Source: Timema cristinae
Taxonomy: Eukaryota; Arthropoda; Insecta; Phasmatodea; Timematidae
Direction: 5' to 3'
DNA: 64,000 nt
Assembly: GCA_039000515.1 (NCBI GenBank)
Contig: JBCFYV010009882.1
Location: 61,335,317 to 61,399,316 of the forward strand
The position numbers and the translations under genes were made by a program. Below, piece after piece: positions 49,600-62,271 of this stretch; within the stretch, counting starts at the first letter, position 1; the number at the start of each line of letters is the position of its first letter. The notes under the pieces were generated by a model that saw nothing but the letters and a program-made list of their open reading frames with translations, made no database searches and was not told the origin of the DNA.

Positions 49600-50640
49600 C
49601 TTATAAGGGCGTTAAACTTCTTAAACTCGCCAGGAAGGTGAAGAGATTACTCCAAATAACAACAATTTTATGTTAATTTTAAATTTTATAATTGGACTCT
49701 GGAGGTTACTTAAAAATAAACCACATTTTAGGTGGAATGAAATTTTTTAATTTGGCGTGAATGTAGTGAGATGACTCCAAAAACCAAAATCATTCTTATT
49801 CATTTGAAATGTTAAATTGGGAGGGGGGGGGGGGGGGGAGTGGAAAATAAGGGCGTCTCAAAAATTCAAAAACTTACATAATAAATTCTTATTAATGTGA
49901 GAGATGAGTGAATTCTCCATGAAGATTTAAGAGTCACCCCAAACACCTTGGAAGAAAAAAAAATAATTCAAAATTTATTATTTGAAATTGGTGTGAGGAA
50001 GGGTCCCCCTCCCCCAAAACTCCAACATCTAATATAATAAAACACTTCTTTATAGAATAAAATAGAAGTATTTACATACATTTAGAGAGAGAGAGAGAGA
50101 GTGAAAAAGATAGCAGGATAAGCCCATGCATCCAGAAAAGTGTAAATATGAAACTCAAAATAGGTATCTAAGAAATAAATATACAAATCACTTTAGCTAA
50201 GGTAGAAAATTTTCATTTGTAGGAAATATGTTGAAATAATGTACACTACAACAATAGTAATTACATTTTTTAAATGTTTCAGAGGGAGTTTGTGAAATAG
50301 AGGAATTGAGAAATATACAAAACTTAAATAAATAACTAATTGTCATGGTAATAGAAGATTTGAAATTTGTCTAATGCTTAAAAGAGGTTACTTCCTTATC
50401 CCAAAATAGTACCAATCTAATAAAATAAAACCTTTTCCGTGTGGTAGAAAATTGAAGCATTTACATACCTGTATAACCAGAGTAATCTGATTTTTTTTTT
50501 TAAATTTCAATGAATGAATCAATAGTTGAAAGGAGGGGTTGGGGAGACTAGTGAGATGGAAGTTCTGAAAATCTATTAAATTAAAACCCATTTTGATGTG
50601 GTATGTAATTGAAATCCAGCTGGAAGGTGGATCGAATACC
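49600..50640. repeat. Weak degenerate repeats, unclassified
   Basis: Blocks such as aataaaac-cttct-tagaata, gaagtatttacatac and gatga-tccaaaaacc recur loosely (for example near 50035-50085 and 50415-50470). A 16-base poly-G run lies at 49823-49838. Similarity is low. Confidence 0.35.
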
Positions 50641-51178
50641 TAAGATAACTAAAAAATTTAGAACGTTCTTAAATGGTACTGTACATTTATTACTAAGAAT
50701 TTCCAAATATTATTCAATCCAAACTATTGGTGTGTTAATAAATAAGGATATTGTCAAGCAGGTACAAATACCACCTTAGATAATCAAAAACTACTGAAAA
50801 ATTTGAAATTTACAAATAAATTTTAAGAAATAAAAGGCTTAAATTTTCTCAGACTATAAAGAAAAATTATTAGTATAGTATTTCTATGTACGGTAACAAT
50901 CTGTTGTTTATATTTTGCTCTTGTTGAATTGCAAAGCATTTTTCATAAATGTTTTTTCAACAATGTCTATAATTTTGTTTGAATTATCTTAAAGTAGATC
51001 TCAGGTAAAGCTCACTTTAATTTTTAGTGCTGGATGATATTTCGTTTCCAATATTAAATTTATTTTCTTTGAGGTAATCATGGTTAACTTCGTTTTGTAC
51101 AATAACAATTTATTAAAATATAATAATCTGGATGTTGAAGGTCTTAATTTTGTATATTTTTTATCTCTATCTGTCCAC

Positions 51179-51220
51179 ATGAGTTGTTGAGTTGTTGAGT
51201 TGTTGAGTTGTTGAGTTGTA
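51179..51220. repeat. (GAGTTGTT)n minisatellite
   Basis: Nearly five copies of the 8-base unit gagttgtt. Confidence 0.92.
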
Positions 51221-51401
51221 CTCAGAGACTAAGCACACGAATGGGTATAGAGATAAAGTTTCTTTTTAATGTCCAGAAGATCAAAAACACAATATGATTG
51301 CTTGGAATAGCAGATAGTATTTTTCAGAAATTTTGAAAATTAATATTTACTTGGCTTAAATGTAAACTTCTACTCCTTAACTTTAAATTTATTTGAACAG
51401 C

Positions 51402-51452
51402 CTATAACCCAAACAGGTAGTTAGTAACACACTGTGCTAAAATAAGTACATT
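51402..51452 (+). mobile_element. SINE 3' tail fragment
   Basis: gcctataacccaaacaggta, then gttagtaacacactgtgcta, is a diverged copy of the tail shared by SINE families A, B and C. No head was recognised upstream. Confidence 0.6.
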
Positions 51453-51989
51453 TGAATATTTACAAACCAATATTTTTTGCCACATCACTAAGTTTATTAT
51501 GTTAGCGCCTTGCCACAACATTGTTTATACAATTGATATTTCCAAATTTGTATTTATAAGTGTTCTTTTTTTTTGTCCAATAATTATATTTAAATATAAA
51601 TTTATGTTTTAAGAATAAAACTTAAATACAACCTATTTCATAACATTTTTATAAGTTTTGATATTACAGTAGACCTATTATGGTTTTTGAATTTACGGTC
51701 CTGATTTTGATTTACTATGACAGCTCATACGAACTATTTAACACCTATTTGATGGATTTTGTACACGTCAGTGGACTTGAAATTGTTCTTGAATATATCG
51801 TATTGATTTTATTTGATTTTTGCTGTTCTGTATAGATTTAATTATTATTTATTTGATTTAACATTTACTAGATTTTGTACTGTTCTTGAATATTGGCCAT
51901 TGTGGTTCGTCACCACCTTTTAAATTTCTATTTATTAGGTTAGATATATGAGGTTATGAAGTGTAATGTAGTGAATGCTATTTCGACAC

Positions 51990-53390
51990 TTACCTATATC
52001 TTTACTATTCCAGGGGATGGCTCATATCTATTTCACTCCCTTTCCTATTTTATCCATGGTAACATTCTAATGCCTGTGGATATCAGAACAACCATCGTGT
52101 TTCATGTCATAGCAAACTGTAAGCGCTCCAATCCCCACACCTACTCAGTAAACGGGAGCAATTATCTCCCATTGGAAAAGAGGTACCACCATATCATGTT
52201 CAGCCCGGTAACGTATTTCTCCCCCTGTAAGTTGGTCGCAGCCATGGCAGCAGGAGAAGTCCACCTCTTACAGTTTTAGGTTTACTTACTGGAGGAATTT
52301 CTTAACTCTTGGGGAGCAAGCTATGCCAACTAAAAAAACATATATTTACCGATAAGATAAACAGTGGTCACTTTGATGTATACGAAGTCTAAAATTTACT
52401 TATCACTTAATCCCTTGCTCTTAGTCCAGTGGTTCAATTCTCTGTCAAAATTAGGAAAAATATAAAAGGACGAATTAGGCAGACATCCTAATATTAAGTC
52501 GATGGAATGAGAAGGGGGAAAATATAGTTATAAAGAAGAAATTAAAAAGGTTGGAAAGTGACAGAAAGAGGAAGAAGGAAGCCAGAGAGAAAGATAGCGC
52601 AGAGGAGAGAGATAGAAAGTTAAATAATGATAAAAATAGACTGAAGGAGACTAAGGAGAATAGAACTACATAGGGAAGATATAGTAAGTTCGAATGAAAG
52701 AAAGATAAAGAAAGGGCCTAGGGAGACACAAAGCAGAAGAGAGAAAGGAAGGTACGTAAGTGAGACCAAATAGATGCTTATGAAAGATCTGCCATGGAAA
52801 AATAAGAAAGGATTGGCTTTCAATTACGATTATAGCACTAAATATGATGTAGATAAATAAGTCACCTTATGAACTATGACCTTTGTTTGCTCCCATTATA
52901 ATAACCTGAAAAGGAAAAGAGAAGCAACTGGTCTGTGTTGCTTTAATAGAAAGATCAAACTTGACCTTACTGATGATCTACTGGAACCCTGCACAGTTTA
53001 TAGACCCGAAATCTTCCCCAGTCTCTTCTTAAGTATTGCTAGGACATATAACCCACCCTTTCATATGATTTATTTTCGCTGTAATTAATTAATAAAAGAA
53101 ACTAACTCTATGCCAACGTTCAAGGTGAAAGGGCAGCCATACCATTTATTAGGATTTCTCTCCCCCACTTGCAACCAAAGAAGATAAAAAAATTCTACAA
53201 ATGTATTTCTTAGGGGATGAAAAAGCTGATTTCAGATGAAACATGAACACTATTATAAATCTTAATTGGGTTAAACAATCCTTCACCAAAATAGCAGTTA
53301 CATAAAAGGTTTTAAGACCACATAAACTCTCCCAATGTCAATGAAGCTGCCATTTTAATCGATGGACAATACTTTCATGCTTCTCAATGT
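51990..53390 (+). pseudogene. Decayed Helitron with OTU-like fragment
   Basis: At about 52010-52279 one frame reads GDGSYLFHSLSYFIHG and DIRTTIVFHVIANC, an OTU-type cysteine-protease motif in which the catalytic Cys (normally GDGNC-F) is replaced. From about 52910 a second segment reads CCFNRKIKLDL, ARTYNPPFHMIYF, FKVKGQPYHLLGFL, KILQMYFLGDEKADFR and PNVNEAAILIDGQ. These occur in the order of the Helitron-like N-terminal domain, across several frames with stops. The family replicates by rolling-circle HUH endonuclease plus helicase; neither catalytic part was found. OTU domains are known in some animal Helitron variants. Nothing here can be functional. Confidence 0.75.
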
Positions 53391-53436
53391 TAGCCATGTA
53401 CCTCAATATTCCCAATTGATTTGCTTGTTCATCACG

Positions 53437-53814
53437 CATGGCTGTAACTAGAGACTTGGGGCCCCAGGGCAACAACCGAATTAATATCGTATGTCGTATA
53501 CCTCGTATGATGTATTGGCGGGCTTAAAGGATTATGATCAAAGTGAATAGTGATAAATGAATATAAAATAATACATATTAAAAACAGCACAATGTAAACG
53601 CACAAACAAATTGTGTCCCGTAAAGCGAAAGTTTTAACTGATTGACAAGGCAAAACAGCAAGAGTTAAATATATTGAGATGATATGCGTTTGATTAAAAC
53701 TGTGGTCTGCTTTCATTCAAAATAAAAATTCAAAAATTCTCCTCGCTCGGGGTCCCCCTATGCTCGGTAGTCCTGGCGCACTGCCCCACTGCCCTGGTGG
53801 TAGTTACGGCCCTG
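53437..53814. mobile_element. Possible hAT-type MITE (~378 bp)
   Basis: The left end CATGGCTGTAACTAGAG and the inward-read right end CAGGGCCGTAACTACCA are inverted repeats of a type common at hAT ends (CAGGGNCGTAACTA). The flanking 8 bases (tcatcacg, ctgtcaca) agree only partly. The ORF on the - strand inside it looks like noise. Confidence 0.5.
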
Positions 53815-53895
53815 CTGTCACAAACAAATTATTGTTTGCACACAGCGTTAACCCTACAGCGTTCTGATGATACGTTTTTTCAATTAGGTGTAGCC

Positions 53896-53975
53896 CGGCC
53901 TGGTGGATTAGTGGTAAGAACTTCTGGTTGCAGACCAGGAGGTCCCGGTTTCAATTCTTAGCTGGTATAGGGAGA
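53896..53975 (+). mobile_element. tRNA-Cys-like SINE head
   Basis: GCCTGGTGGATTAGTGGTAA (A box), CTGGTTGCAGACCAG (anticodon arm with GCA in the loop) and GGTCCCGGTTTCAATTC (B box) resemble tRNA-Cys. The acceptor stem does not close, and a further body follows, so it is taken as SINE-derived rather than a functional tRNA. Confidence 0.6.
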
Positions 53976-54094
53976 TTTTATTCAAAAGAGAAATGACTCC
54001 CATGATCACCAATGTTTAGTTAATCATGGTTAAGCTAGGTTAATATATTGACTGAACAACAAAGTCATATTCATTCTCATAATCCTCTTAACTC

Positions 54095-54262
54095 ATCGGG
54101 ATATGGATAGAGCCTCCATGGCAAGGATGTAAGATTAGAACCTTCGGGCTTCCCCTAGGCAACGGTACATTAGAACCAGCTAATCTTTCCGCAGACTGAG
54201 CTACAGATTTTTGTAGTTCAGTCATGCTATTATTATTATTATTATTACTATTATTAATTAGG
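54095..54262 (-). mobile_element. tRNA-like SINE with AAT-type tract
   Basis: The - strand has ATCTGTAGCTCAGTCTGCGG like an A box, then AGCCCGAAGGTTCTAATCT like a B box. An imperfect (ATT)n tract (54229-54254) lies on the head side rather than at the tail, so the structure is unclear. Confidence 0.4.
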
Positions 54263-54689
54263 TATAGAGCACAGTAATAAAGAAATGTGACAATAATAAC
54301 ATCGAAATCCAAGCAGCTAAACAAATACAATTATCTTGATGACTTGACGATAGCTGGAAAAACTAACACAGAAACAAAAATAATGAAATTTTGAAAAAAG
54401 AAAAAATACATTTATCAAGCTAAATAAATGAAATGTAATGCAATAGGAATATCTAAGGTTTTAAAGTTTCTAATTCAGTTTTATTTATCCTAAGAAAGTT
54501 AACATCAGAAACATTATTATATGAGTTAAAAATAAAGATATAAAAGTGAAAGTGAAAGTGTATTGTGCATGTGGGAGAAAGCGTACTATGGGGTGAATAG
54601 GAGTAAATTATGTAATAGCTACTGTAAGAGAGTAGGTGTGATGCATGGTAGGTAAATTAATTGATCGTGGTGTATGGTAAAGTAAAATA

Positions 54690-55636
54690 TGCATTAGGAT
54701 GGATGGAGCTTTGAGCGAATGATTTGATATTGAACATGGTGTTAAAAACTGTTGTGTTATGTATTTATGGTTGTTTAATGTATTCATGGATAAGTGTATT
54801 ATGGATGCCTGTTAGGACGTGGTTGGTGAAAAACTTAACAATGTGAATGTGATAGTGCTGCTATATGTCATATTAATGGCTGATTCTGAAAGTGACTTGC
54901 AAAATACATTTCTTCGTATACATGTATCCAAAACTAAGGTATATTGGTTTTTAATAAGGATTGAGCAGGAAATGATTCTCAACTAGTATAAATGGAAGAC
55001 TGTTAGAACAAGTGAATTATTTTGTGTATCTAGGCAAAATTATCTGTAAAAATGGAAGGATAGATGGTGAAATCGACAGACAGGTGAATACATCTCGAAG
55101 AGTAGTTGGATGTGTGTGAACTATTGCAAATAATGAGGTAGTATCAAAAGAGGCAAAGATGGCAGCATATAAAAGTGTGTTAACCTCAACGTTTTTCCAC
55201 GGATGTGATGTGTGGGTTTGTCAGGAGAAACAAAAGAGCATGAAGAATGCGGTTGGAATGAGATATCTAAGAAACGTAAGTGGAAAAAACTCGTATGGAT
55301 GGAGTCAGTAATGAATAATTGCTGAAGGAGTGTGTTTTAAAAGGGATTCTATAGGTCAATATGAAAAAAAATATCTTTCGGTGGTTTGGGCCTATTGAAA
55401 GGATGAGTATGGATCGAGTGACTAATCAAATATATGAAGGTAAAGTGTATGGATCAAAAGGCAAAGGTAGGCCATTTAAAAGGTGGCTAAATATTGTAGA
55501 AGAATATATGAAAAAGAGAAACATTAAGAGTCTTAAGAATAAAAAAGAAGGCATGACTCGGTATATGAATGATCTTGATGTGAAGGAAGTATTCAAGGAT
55601 AGGGAAGTGTGGAGAAAGTTAGTGAGGATGGATTAA
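54690..55636 (+). pseudogene. LINE reverse-transcriptase 3' half, broken
   Basis: Frames with stops and shifts give MDGALSE-FDIEHGVKNC, VMYLWLFNVFMDK, LLYVILMADSESDLQ (the catalytic YADD box decayed), QVNYFVYLGKIICKNG, and finally an open 91-codon segment (55361-55636) with KKNIFRWFGPIERM, GRPFKRWLN and VWRKLVRMD before a stop. This is the order found in arthropod non-LTR retrotransposons. The + orientation matches the host gene. The clade is not assigned. Confidence 0.8.
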
Positions 55637-55639
55637 GAA

Positions 55640-58600
55640 CGTAGTTGTTTGTTTTTTATCTATATTCACAATTTTTCTCTTACCTTGTAAGTAATGACGT
55701 GATTAGATAAGTATGTTTCCATACAAATGAAAATTTTGTATCTTTTCATAGTTACACTTATTATAATTATATATATACATATATATACATATACATATAT
55801 ACATATATGTATACATATTTAAATACAATGGTAATGGCTATGACTTACTTATGTCACGGGGTGTTTTATAAACGATTGAAAAATAACACTCAACACTCAT
55901 ATAAACTATAGATATAAAGTATTTTAAAGAGAAAACTAATTTTAAATGTATAGACACGATGAACATATTAATCATTAAATGAAGAACATTAATAAATCTT
56001 ATCCAAAATCAGTGGGCACGCAGGTTAGGTCATCAACCCAGTCTGGTTTGATTTTCTTGTGAAGGGTTGTACAGGGATCGAACTCCACTCGGATGTGTAG
56101 ATGGTAATTTTAATAAATAGGTTTCAATTCTTCTTCCAAGAAATAAAGTGTTATCCCACTCCATTCTTCCTAATCCATTCTTACTCCATTTGCATGATTA
56201 AATTACTATAATGGAAAAGATGTAAGATATGGTGAAAAATATTAATAATTAAAACTCATATCTAATAGAAGCATAACATAATGAAAGAAAAATGATTAAA
56301 TAGTAAGCCAATTTTAAATTAACTCAAAATGAAAAGGTGGTATTAATAGTTATTCACAAACTTGATAGATTTCAATATTATTAGTATTTTTTTTCAACTT
56401 CAGGCCATTTCAACTACCGGATTGTTTTTTTTAGATTTTTTTTATACATTTCTCTGGTCGGTTAATGTGTTACTTATTATTGTATTAGACAAGGTAAAAC
56501 AGCGTTTCTAAATTTAGGACTCCAAATAATATACTTTGGTGAGCAGTACTAGACAACACATATATATTTCAAGTCATTCCACTCTGTAAGGTAGTCCAGA
56601 TACTATTTATAACTGAAGTGTTTGCAGTCTCATATTTCATTTTTTATAGTACTATAAAGTATGAAATTGAGAAATGAAGCTTAAAGAATAAATCAAATAT
56701 TACATGAATAAATGTTTGTGCTATTTTATGTAACTTAAAAACCAATATTCATACACATGATAAAATATGAATATATTAATACTTTTTTAATTCAAACAAA
56801 AAATAAATTAATTTGATATAGAGGTTTTAATAAAACTAATTTACATAAAATAGCATGGAAGTATATATATGCTATAAAACGCTATTTTAAAAATGTTTTC
56901 TTTTCATGTATACAGCCTTTATAGGGAAAAAGTGTATGCAAATCATCTGCGTGAGTTATGTGGCAAAATGGTTCTGATTTATAATAATTTGAAATGAATA
57001 CTTTCGAAATATTTAACTAAAATGTGACAAAATGTAAATCAAATCCATTTATGAAATAATTTAATAATTTGGTCTTAAGTAATTATTATAGTTTAGATTC
57101 AAATAAACATTAGTAGTGCTTTTATAAAAACATTTTAATGTAATATATATTATTATAATTATATATATAAAAGTTGTTCATTAACAGGAAGATAGTATAA
57201 TATGTTTTATTATAATTAAGAAACTTGAAAAATATAATAAAAATTATACAATACAATGTTTTAATCATAAAACGAATTATGTAAATATATAGCTAAATTT
57301 TCCAAATAAATCCAACCAATTTTTGCCACCTCATTGTTTAGGGTGATTTCCATCAAAGAGCTATAGCTAAGTGAAATAATTTAAAGTGTTTTGTGAAATT
57401 AGTATATTCTTACACATCATTTGAAAAGAATGAATATTTTTGCCACTTTTAAAATCGAAAACACAAAACATGAACACTGAATTAATTTTCTTCTTTGTAC
57501 ATTTTATTTTCATAGTAAAAGTTATCACTCTTTTTAATATTGTATTTAAAGCTATGGAAATTATTTTAAAATATTAATATAAAATTATTTTTTCTCCCCT
57601 AAAATAAAATAAAATAATTAATACATCAATATACACTCGATTTGCAAATGATAATTTTGCATTGATATATAAATATGTTATAATGATTAATACATCTAAA
57701 GTGAAACACATTTTGCAGGCTCTACATTTATAATATATACAGTTTCACAAAGCATAATTTCTAATGAATAGTATTTGATACATTTCTGTGAAAACGTGCT
57801 ATTTCTCACTTTCTCTCGTCCCATTAGGTCTCTACGTAATTTTAGAGCGTGAATTTATTTTCTCTTCCATGACAGCTTTCAATGTTTCCAGTAGATGATT
57901 TGCTTAATATTTGGTTTTGTGTGCTGCTATGTTGTTATAGACTCTGGATACTATTTATAAAAGGATTTGATGTAAAACTAGAATAAGTGCTCCGGGTTTG
58001 AACTAGTTATTTTATTCGTTTTGAAGTTGATCAACAAACTCAAAATTTACAAAGCAATAATAACGTAAATATTTTTATTTAAAAATAATAATATTTAAGG
58101 TTCATGAAAAATTAAATCCATAATTAAATATAAATTTTTAAATGTTATTATGATACTCAATTCTTTAATTTACTAGATTTTTTATACTGATTTTGGTTTG
58201 AAAACTTAAATGTTGTTAAAACAATATATAAAATAAAAAGGATTAATTTGACAAAAAAAATCGTATGTGTCATAATAAATATAACAAATGAGATACATGG
58301 AATAAAATATAATCTACATCTATATCTACGAATAATATACATCTACATATGTTATTTTGATACAATATGATTGTTAGGAATATAATTAAATGATATATAA
58401 TAAAAAAAACAAGCACACACAATTATACATATTTTTCTATGGCTTTTATTTTTATTGTTTCCCCTGGACATTTGTCTAAATATTTCACGAATGTGATAGG
58501 TCTCAAATGTTTACATCAAATCCTAAGCTTTGCAGTATAGTTAATTTTATAAACATTAAATCTCTGTCTTCATAATACTTAATGAACTATTCAGTCTAGG

Positions 58601-59461
58601 TATATAGTTCGCAAAACATAACATGATTGTTCATTTGTGGAAATAGAACACAGTCTCTCAATGACTACTAAAAGTGGTAATAATTTTGTAATTTTCGATA
58701 AATGGAATCAAAATCAGCATTGTATCAACATTTTTTAAAAGACTACTATCAAAAATATAAAACCGACAGTACGCATTTTATTTTACAAGAAGGAGTATTC
58801 CTCTGACCGAAAACTAAAATATTTCCTAACAAAGTGCATAAGTTTTATTTTATTTAAAAATCCATATTGTTTAGGTACAGTACATAATTTTATGATCAAT
58901 CCTGTGTAAAATAATGTTCAAACCAAAGGAATCGTATTTTCACGATACTTTTAAAACCCTTGATCAACACTGGGTGTAAATATTTTAGATAAAATAACGA
59001 AACATTCATATACAAGATATTTAAAGTAATTTAAGATTATTTTGTTTTATTTGTCTCATCTTATTTAAAAATGGCGTAGATAAAACTATGTCTTTCAAAC
59101 CCTTTTATTATAATTTTCTTGTTAACCTCCATGCCCGACTTTAAAATAAACATTAAATTAATATTTTGAGACCATATTTATGGATTATTTATATATTTAA
59201 CTTTATAAATATTGTTTATGTTCTATCCATAGTCTTTTGTTTTGTATCGTAGGAAATATTTTACACAGCTTTGAAAAATAACAAAAACTAAATATTGAAA
59301 TGTAATGCGATAGTTGTTAATTTCAGTTTAGATTTGTTTTTACAGTGTACTTACATGATAGTCGTTGGCTACAAGCAACTTTAAATTTATAATCTAATGT
59401 ACGATACGAAGGGAAATATAAAGAAAATTCCAATCATTAGCTTTAATGTGACGGGATACTA

Positions 59462-59509
<48 letters not shown>

Positions 59510-61026
59510 AAATTGCACTATGGGATCGTGATATATTCAACACTTTACCGAGCTTTAAGCGTTCATCTATTGACAAACAGTATTTCTCCATAACATATTA
59601 TTTAAAAAAGTTAAATCTTGTCAAAATATGATACATATTAAAAAAAAAATTTAGATGACACATAAGCCTATTATTTTTTTAAGTCATATTTATTTAGTGA
59701 GAAAAAATATGTAGGTATTCTTATTTAAATACTTTGTATTATTTTATCAAAAAATTAAAAAAAAACATTGAAATAGGTTATACACTGAAGTAATTATTAA
59801 ATAATATTTTATTCACAATTTTATAAGAATATCAGAAAAATAAATATATTTCAAAATATTTTATAGCTTTAACGATATTACAAAAAACTAATGTTCATGT
59901 TTTGTGAATTCGATATCTAAAAGTTTATGTTGCTAATCCTGGTTTGGTTTTAGCTTTGTTTGATATTTTATTCCTATTTGTATTAATTCTTCAAAAAATG
60001 CAAAATGTATGAATTTTAGAAAGTGTTATTTTTGTGTTTTTATTAATTTGTTATGACGTTATTGAGTAAATCATTTCGATTTCCACTTTGAGAATTAAAT
60101 AAAGGGCCACAACATTTAAACTTATTCATTTTGGGAAGAATAAAATACATTATAAATATAGGTTCAATCATAACCAACTTTAAAAATAGAAATTTTGAAG
60201 CAAAATTCTTGTTGGAAATTTGTATTATTTTTACTTTGTCATAGAAGGATTTTTATCTTAGATGACCCACATCTAAAAGTAAAGTTTGATGCATGTGAGA
60301 ACTTCTAGATTCAAACGTAAGGAATTAACCATCCAGGTTTTTGCACTTGACCTAAACCAACCCTCTTGCTAAATAAAGTTTACCCACTATTCAAAATAAA
60401 GTGTTTGTTTAGATAATATATTATTTATTTTTGGGAATTATATTTCCTCATTATTTTTACCCAATTAAATTGGTAAATTTTATATCATTATATTATTTGA
60501 GATCACCACAAAAAATTTAATAATTTTAAAAGTTTGATTAAAAAGTTGACCATCGAATGTAAAATAATTGACTAAACAATGTTCCAACAAACAAATGTAT
60601 TTGTTTATCATTATTTTGATATTTAATGATATTTTATTTGAAATAATGTCATATAGTTTTATATGTAATCTAAATATAATTTTCATTAAATTAACTTATG
60701 AAGTCAATATTTATATTGTGTTGGTTTTCTCAGATTGTTTTAAATATTTTATTGTTAACACTGCACTTAAACCATATTGTAAATTATGTTTGAAAACATT
60801 TAAAAATAGTACCAAATATATAATATACAAATACCATTTAACAAGAAAGAGGAGTTTTTAAAAAGTACATTTTCTGTCGGCAGAATGTAATATCCATTCA
60901 AAACTGTAACTTTCTAATTATATGTAGGTAAAGTGTGACAATAATAAAATACCAGTAGATAAATATTGTAGTAGGTGAGAAGGTAAAGAGTGAGAACCTG
61001 CTCTGACTAAAGTTCCTCGACCACAG
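55640..61026. other. AT-rich intronic stretch, nothing assignable
   Basis: Very AT-rich with short chance ORFs only. A degenerate (TATACA)n stretch lies at about 55772-55815 and (TA)n at 59464-59509. Confidence 0.6.
59464..59509. repeat. (TA)n microsatellite
   Basis: About 23 ta dinucleotides. An ORF across it is an artefact. Confidence 0.95.
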
Positions 61027-62271
61027 GTTCAGCTACTCTTCCCCGAGCTCAAACCCGTACCACCGAGACCGAAGGTGGGATTGGCCGAGACAAAGTGACT
61101 GCTGCCACCTCTAGCACCTCACTCTATGACAACGTGGGGGGCGGTGGGGGCAAGACGATTCAGAGGGCAGGAGGCACCGATCTGTTGACTTCTGGTGGAG
61201 GGAGTGGCCGTCAGATGCGCGACAGAGGTACGCAGCAGCAAACACAAGACGACAACTCAACAACTACGACGACAGCCACACCAACAACGGGTAAAACCTC
61301 CACCACATCGGTAGGAACTCAGAATCACGTAGGCTCACAAGTAGGACCAACATCCACGAATGAGCATCAGCCACTGGAAGCATCGAAAAGTGAGGGTACC
61401 CAAGCGGGTGGCACTTTACAAAGCAACAAAACTACGTCATCTTCTAGAAAAGACCATCACCACATACTGAGCTCTACAAAGTCGGTCGACTATCCGGATA
61501 TGGACATGGTAAGGGAGGCTGAACTACGTGCAGCACATCATCATAATATTAACAACAATAATAATATTAATAATAACAATAATAACAATAATAATAGAAG
61601 GTCTAAAAGCAAAAGCACAGAGGACATGGGTGGAGCAGGGAGAGGTGAAGGTGGAATCAGCTTGGACTCCAACACATTAAAAAGGATGCTTAAGCCGATG
61701 CCATCTGCGGAAAGTCCAGTCACTTCTCCTGAAATGACACGACGCCGTTACAACTATTACAACAATCACCATCACCACCATAATCATGGCAATAACAATG
61801 GCAGACACGTTCTTTCTGAGCCAGAGACAAATCATATTGGCCATCACAAATCTTTGCAGCCAGGTTGCGGTGGAGGAGGAAGATTTTTAGGCTCTAGGTC
61901 ATCACATGAAATCGGCCGCGGTGGGTTTCCAGGACGTGGGTTGTACTTAGAACTGGAACGCAACGGAGGAAGTGGAGGAGAAATTTCCCCTCCCTCCGAC
62001 AACGTGTTATTCGACAACCAATGCTATGCTACCACACCAAGTTCGAGTAATGGAAACTCCGACTTAGATCAGCCCTCGCACTATCACCATCACCATCACA
62101 ACAATCAGATGATCAATTCCACGTCAACCCCTACTCCAGGCTCACCGACCAGCAGACTTCTGCTCGAGTATGAGATGCACTTGAGGAATACTCTAGCTAA
62201 AGGCATGGATGCAGAGAGTTACAGTCTGCACACTTTTGAAGCCTTGCTAACTCAAAGCTTGGAGAATTTAG
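61027..62271 (+). CDS. sif: still life, coding exon 5: low-complexity region and conserved end
   Basis: It encodes residues 204-618 plus one base. It starts GSATLPRAQTRTTETEGG, includes SLYDNVGGGGG, Thr/Ser-rich stretches, an Asn/His run near residues 380-395, RRSKSKSTEDMGG, His-rich runs (HHHHHNHGNNNGRH and HYHHHHHNNQ), and ends with a conserved block LLLEYEMHLRNTLAKGMDAE followed by SYSLHTFEALLTQSLENL. The conserved block and the phase match support it as one exon. The low-complexity runs probably vary between species. The acceptor is gaccacag|gttcag and the donor ttag|gtaagt, phase 1. The ORF continues 12 codons into the intron, which is not part of the protein. A second acceptor 6 bases downstream is possible. 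Confidence 0.92.

Larger units (their letters stand above)
49363..61026 (+). other. sif: sif intron 4 (11.7 kb, phase 1)
   Basis: The donor is gtgagt and the acceptor tcgaccacag. It contains decayed repeats at 49600-50640, a Helitron remnant, SINE-like segments, a possible MITE and a LINE fragment. From 55640 to 61026 it is AT-rich with a (TA)n tract at 59464-59509 and nothing else assignable. Confidence 0.88.

Noticed and set aside
52500..52760. Purine-rich stretch with an antisense hydrophobic ORF
   Set aside because: Low-complexity ga-rich sequence inside the Helitron remnant; the ORF on the - strand is its shadow.
53896..53970. Possible functional tRNA-Cys
   Set aside because: A and B boxes and an anticodon arm are visible, but the acceptor stem does not pair and the T arm is degenerate.
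61541..61723. Leu-rich ORF on the - strand
   Set aside because: It is the antisense of the Asn-coding AAT/AAC repeat in sif exon 5.
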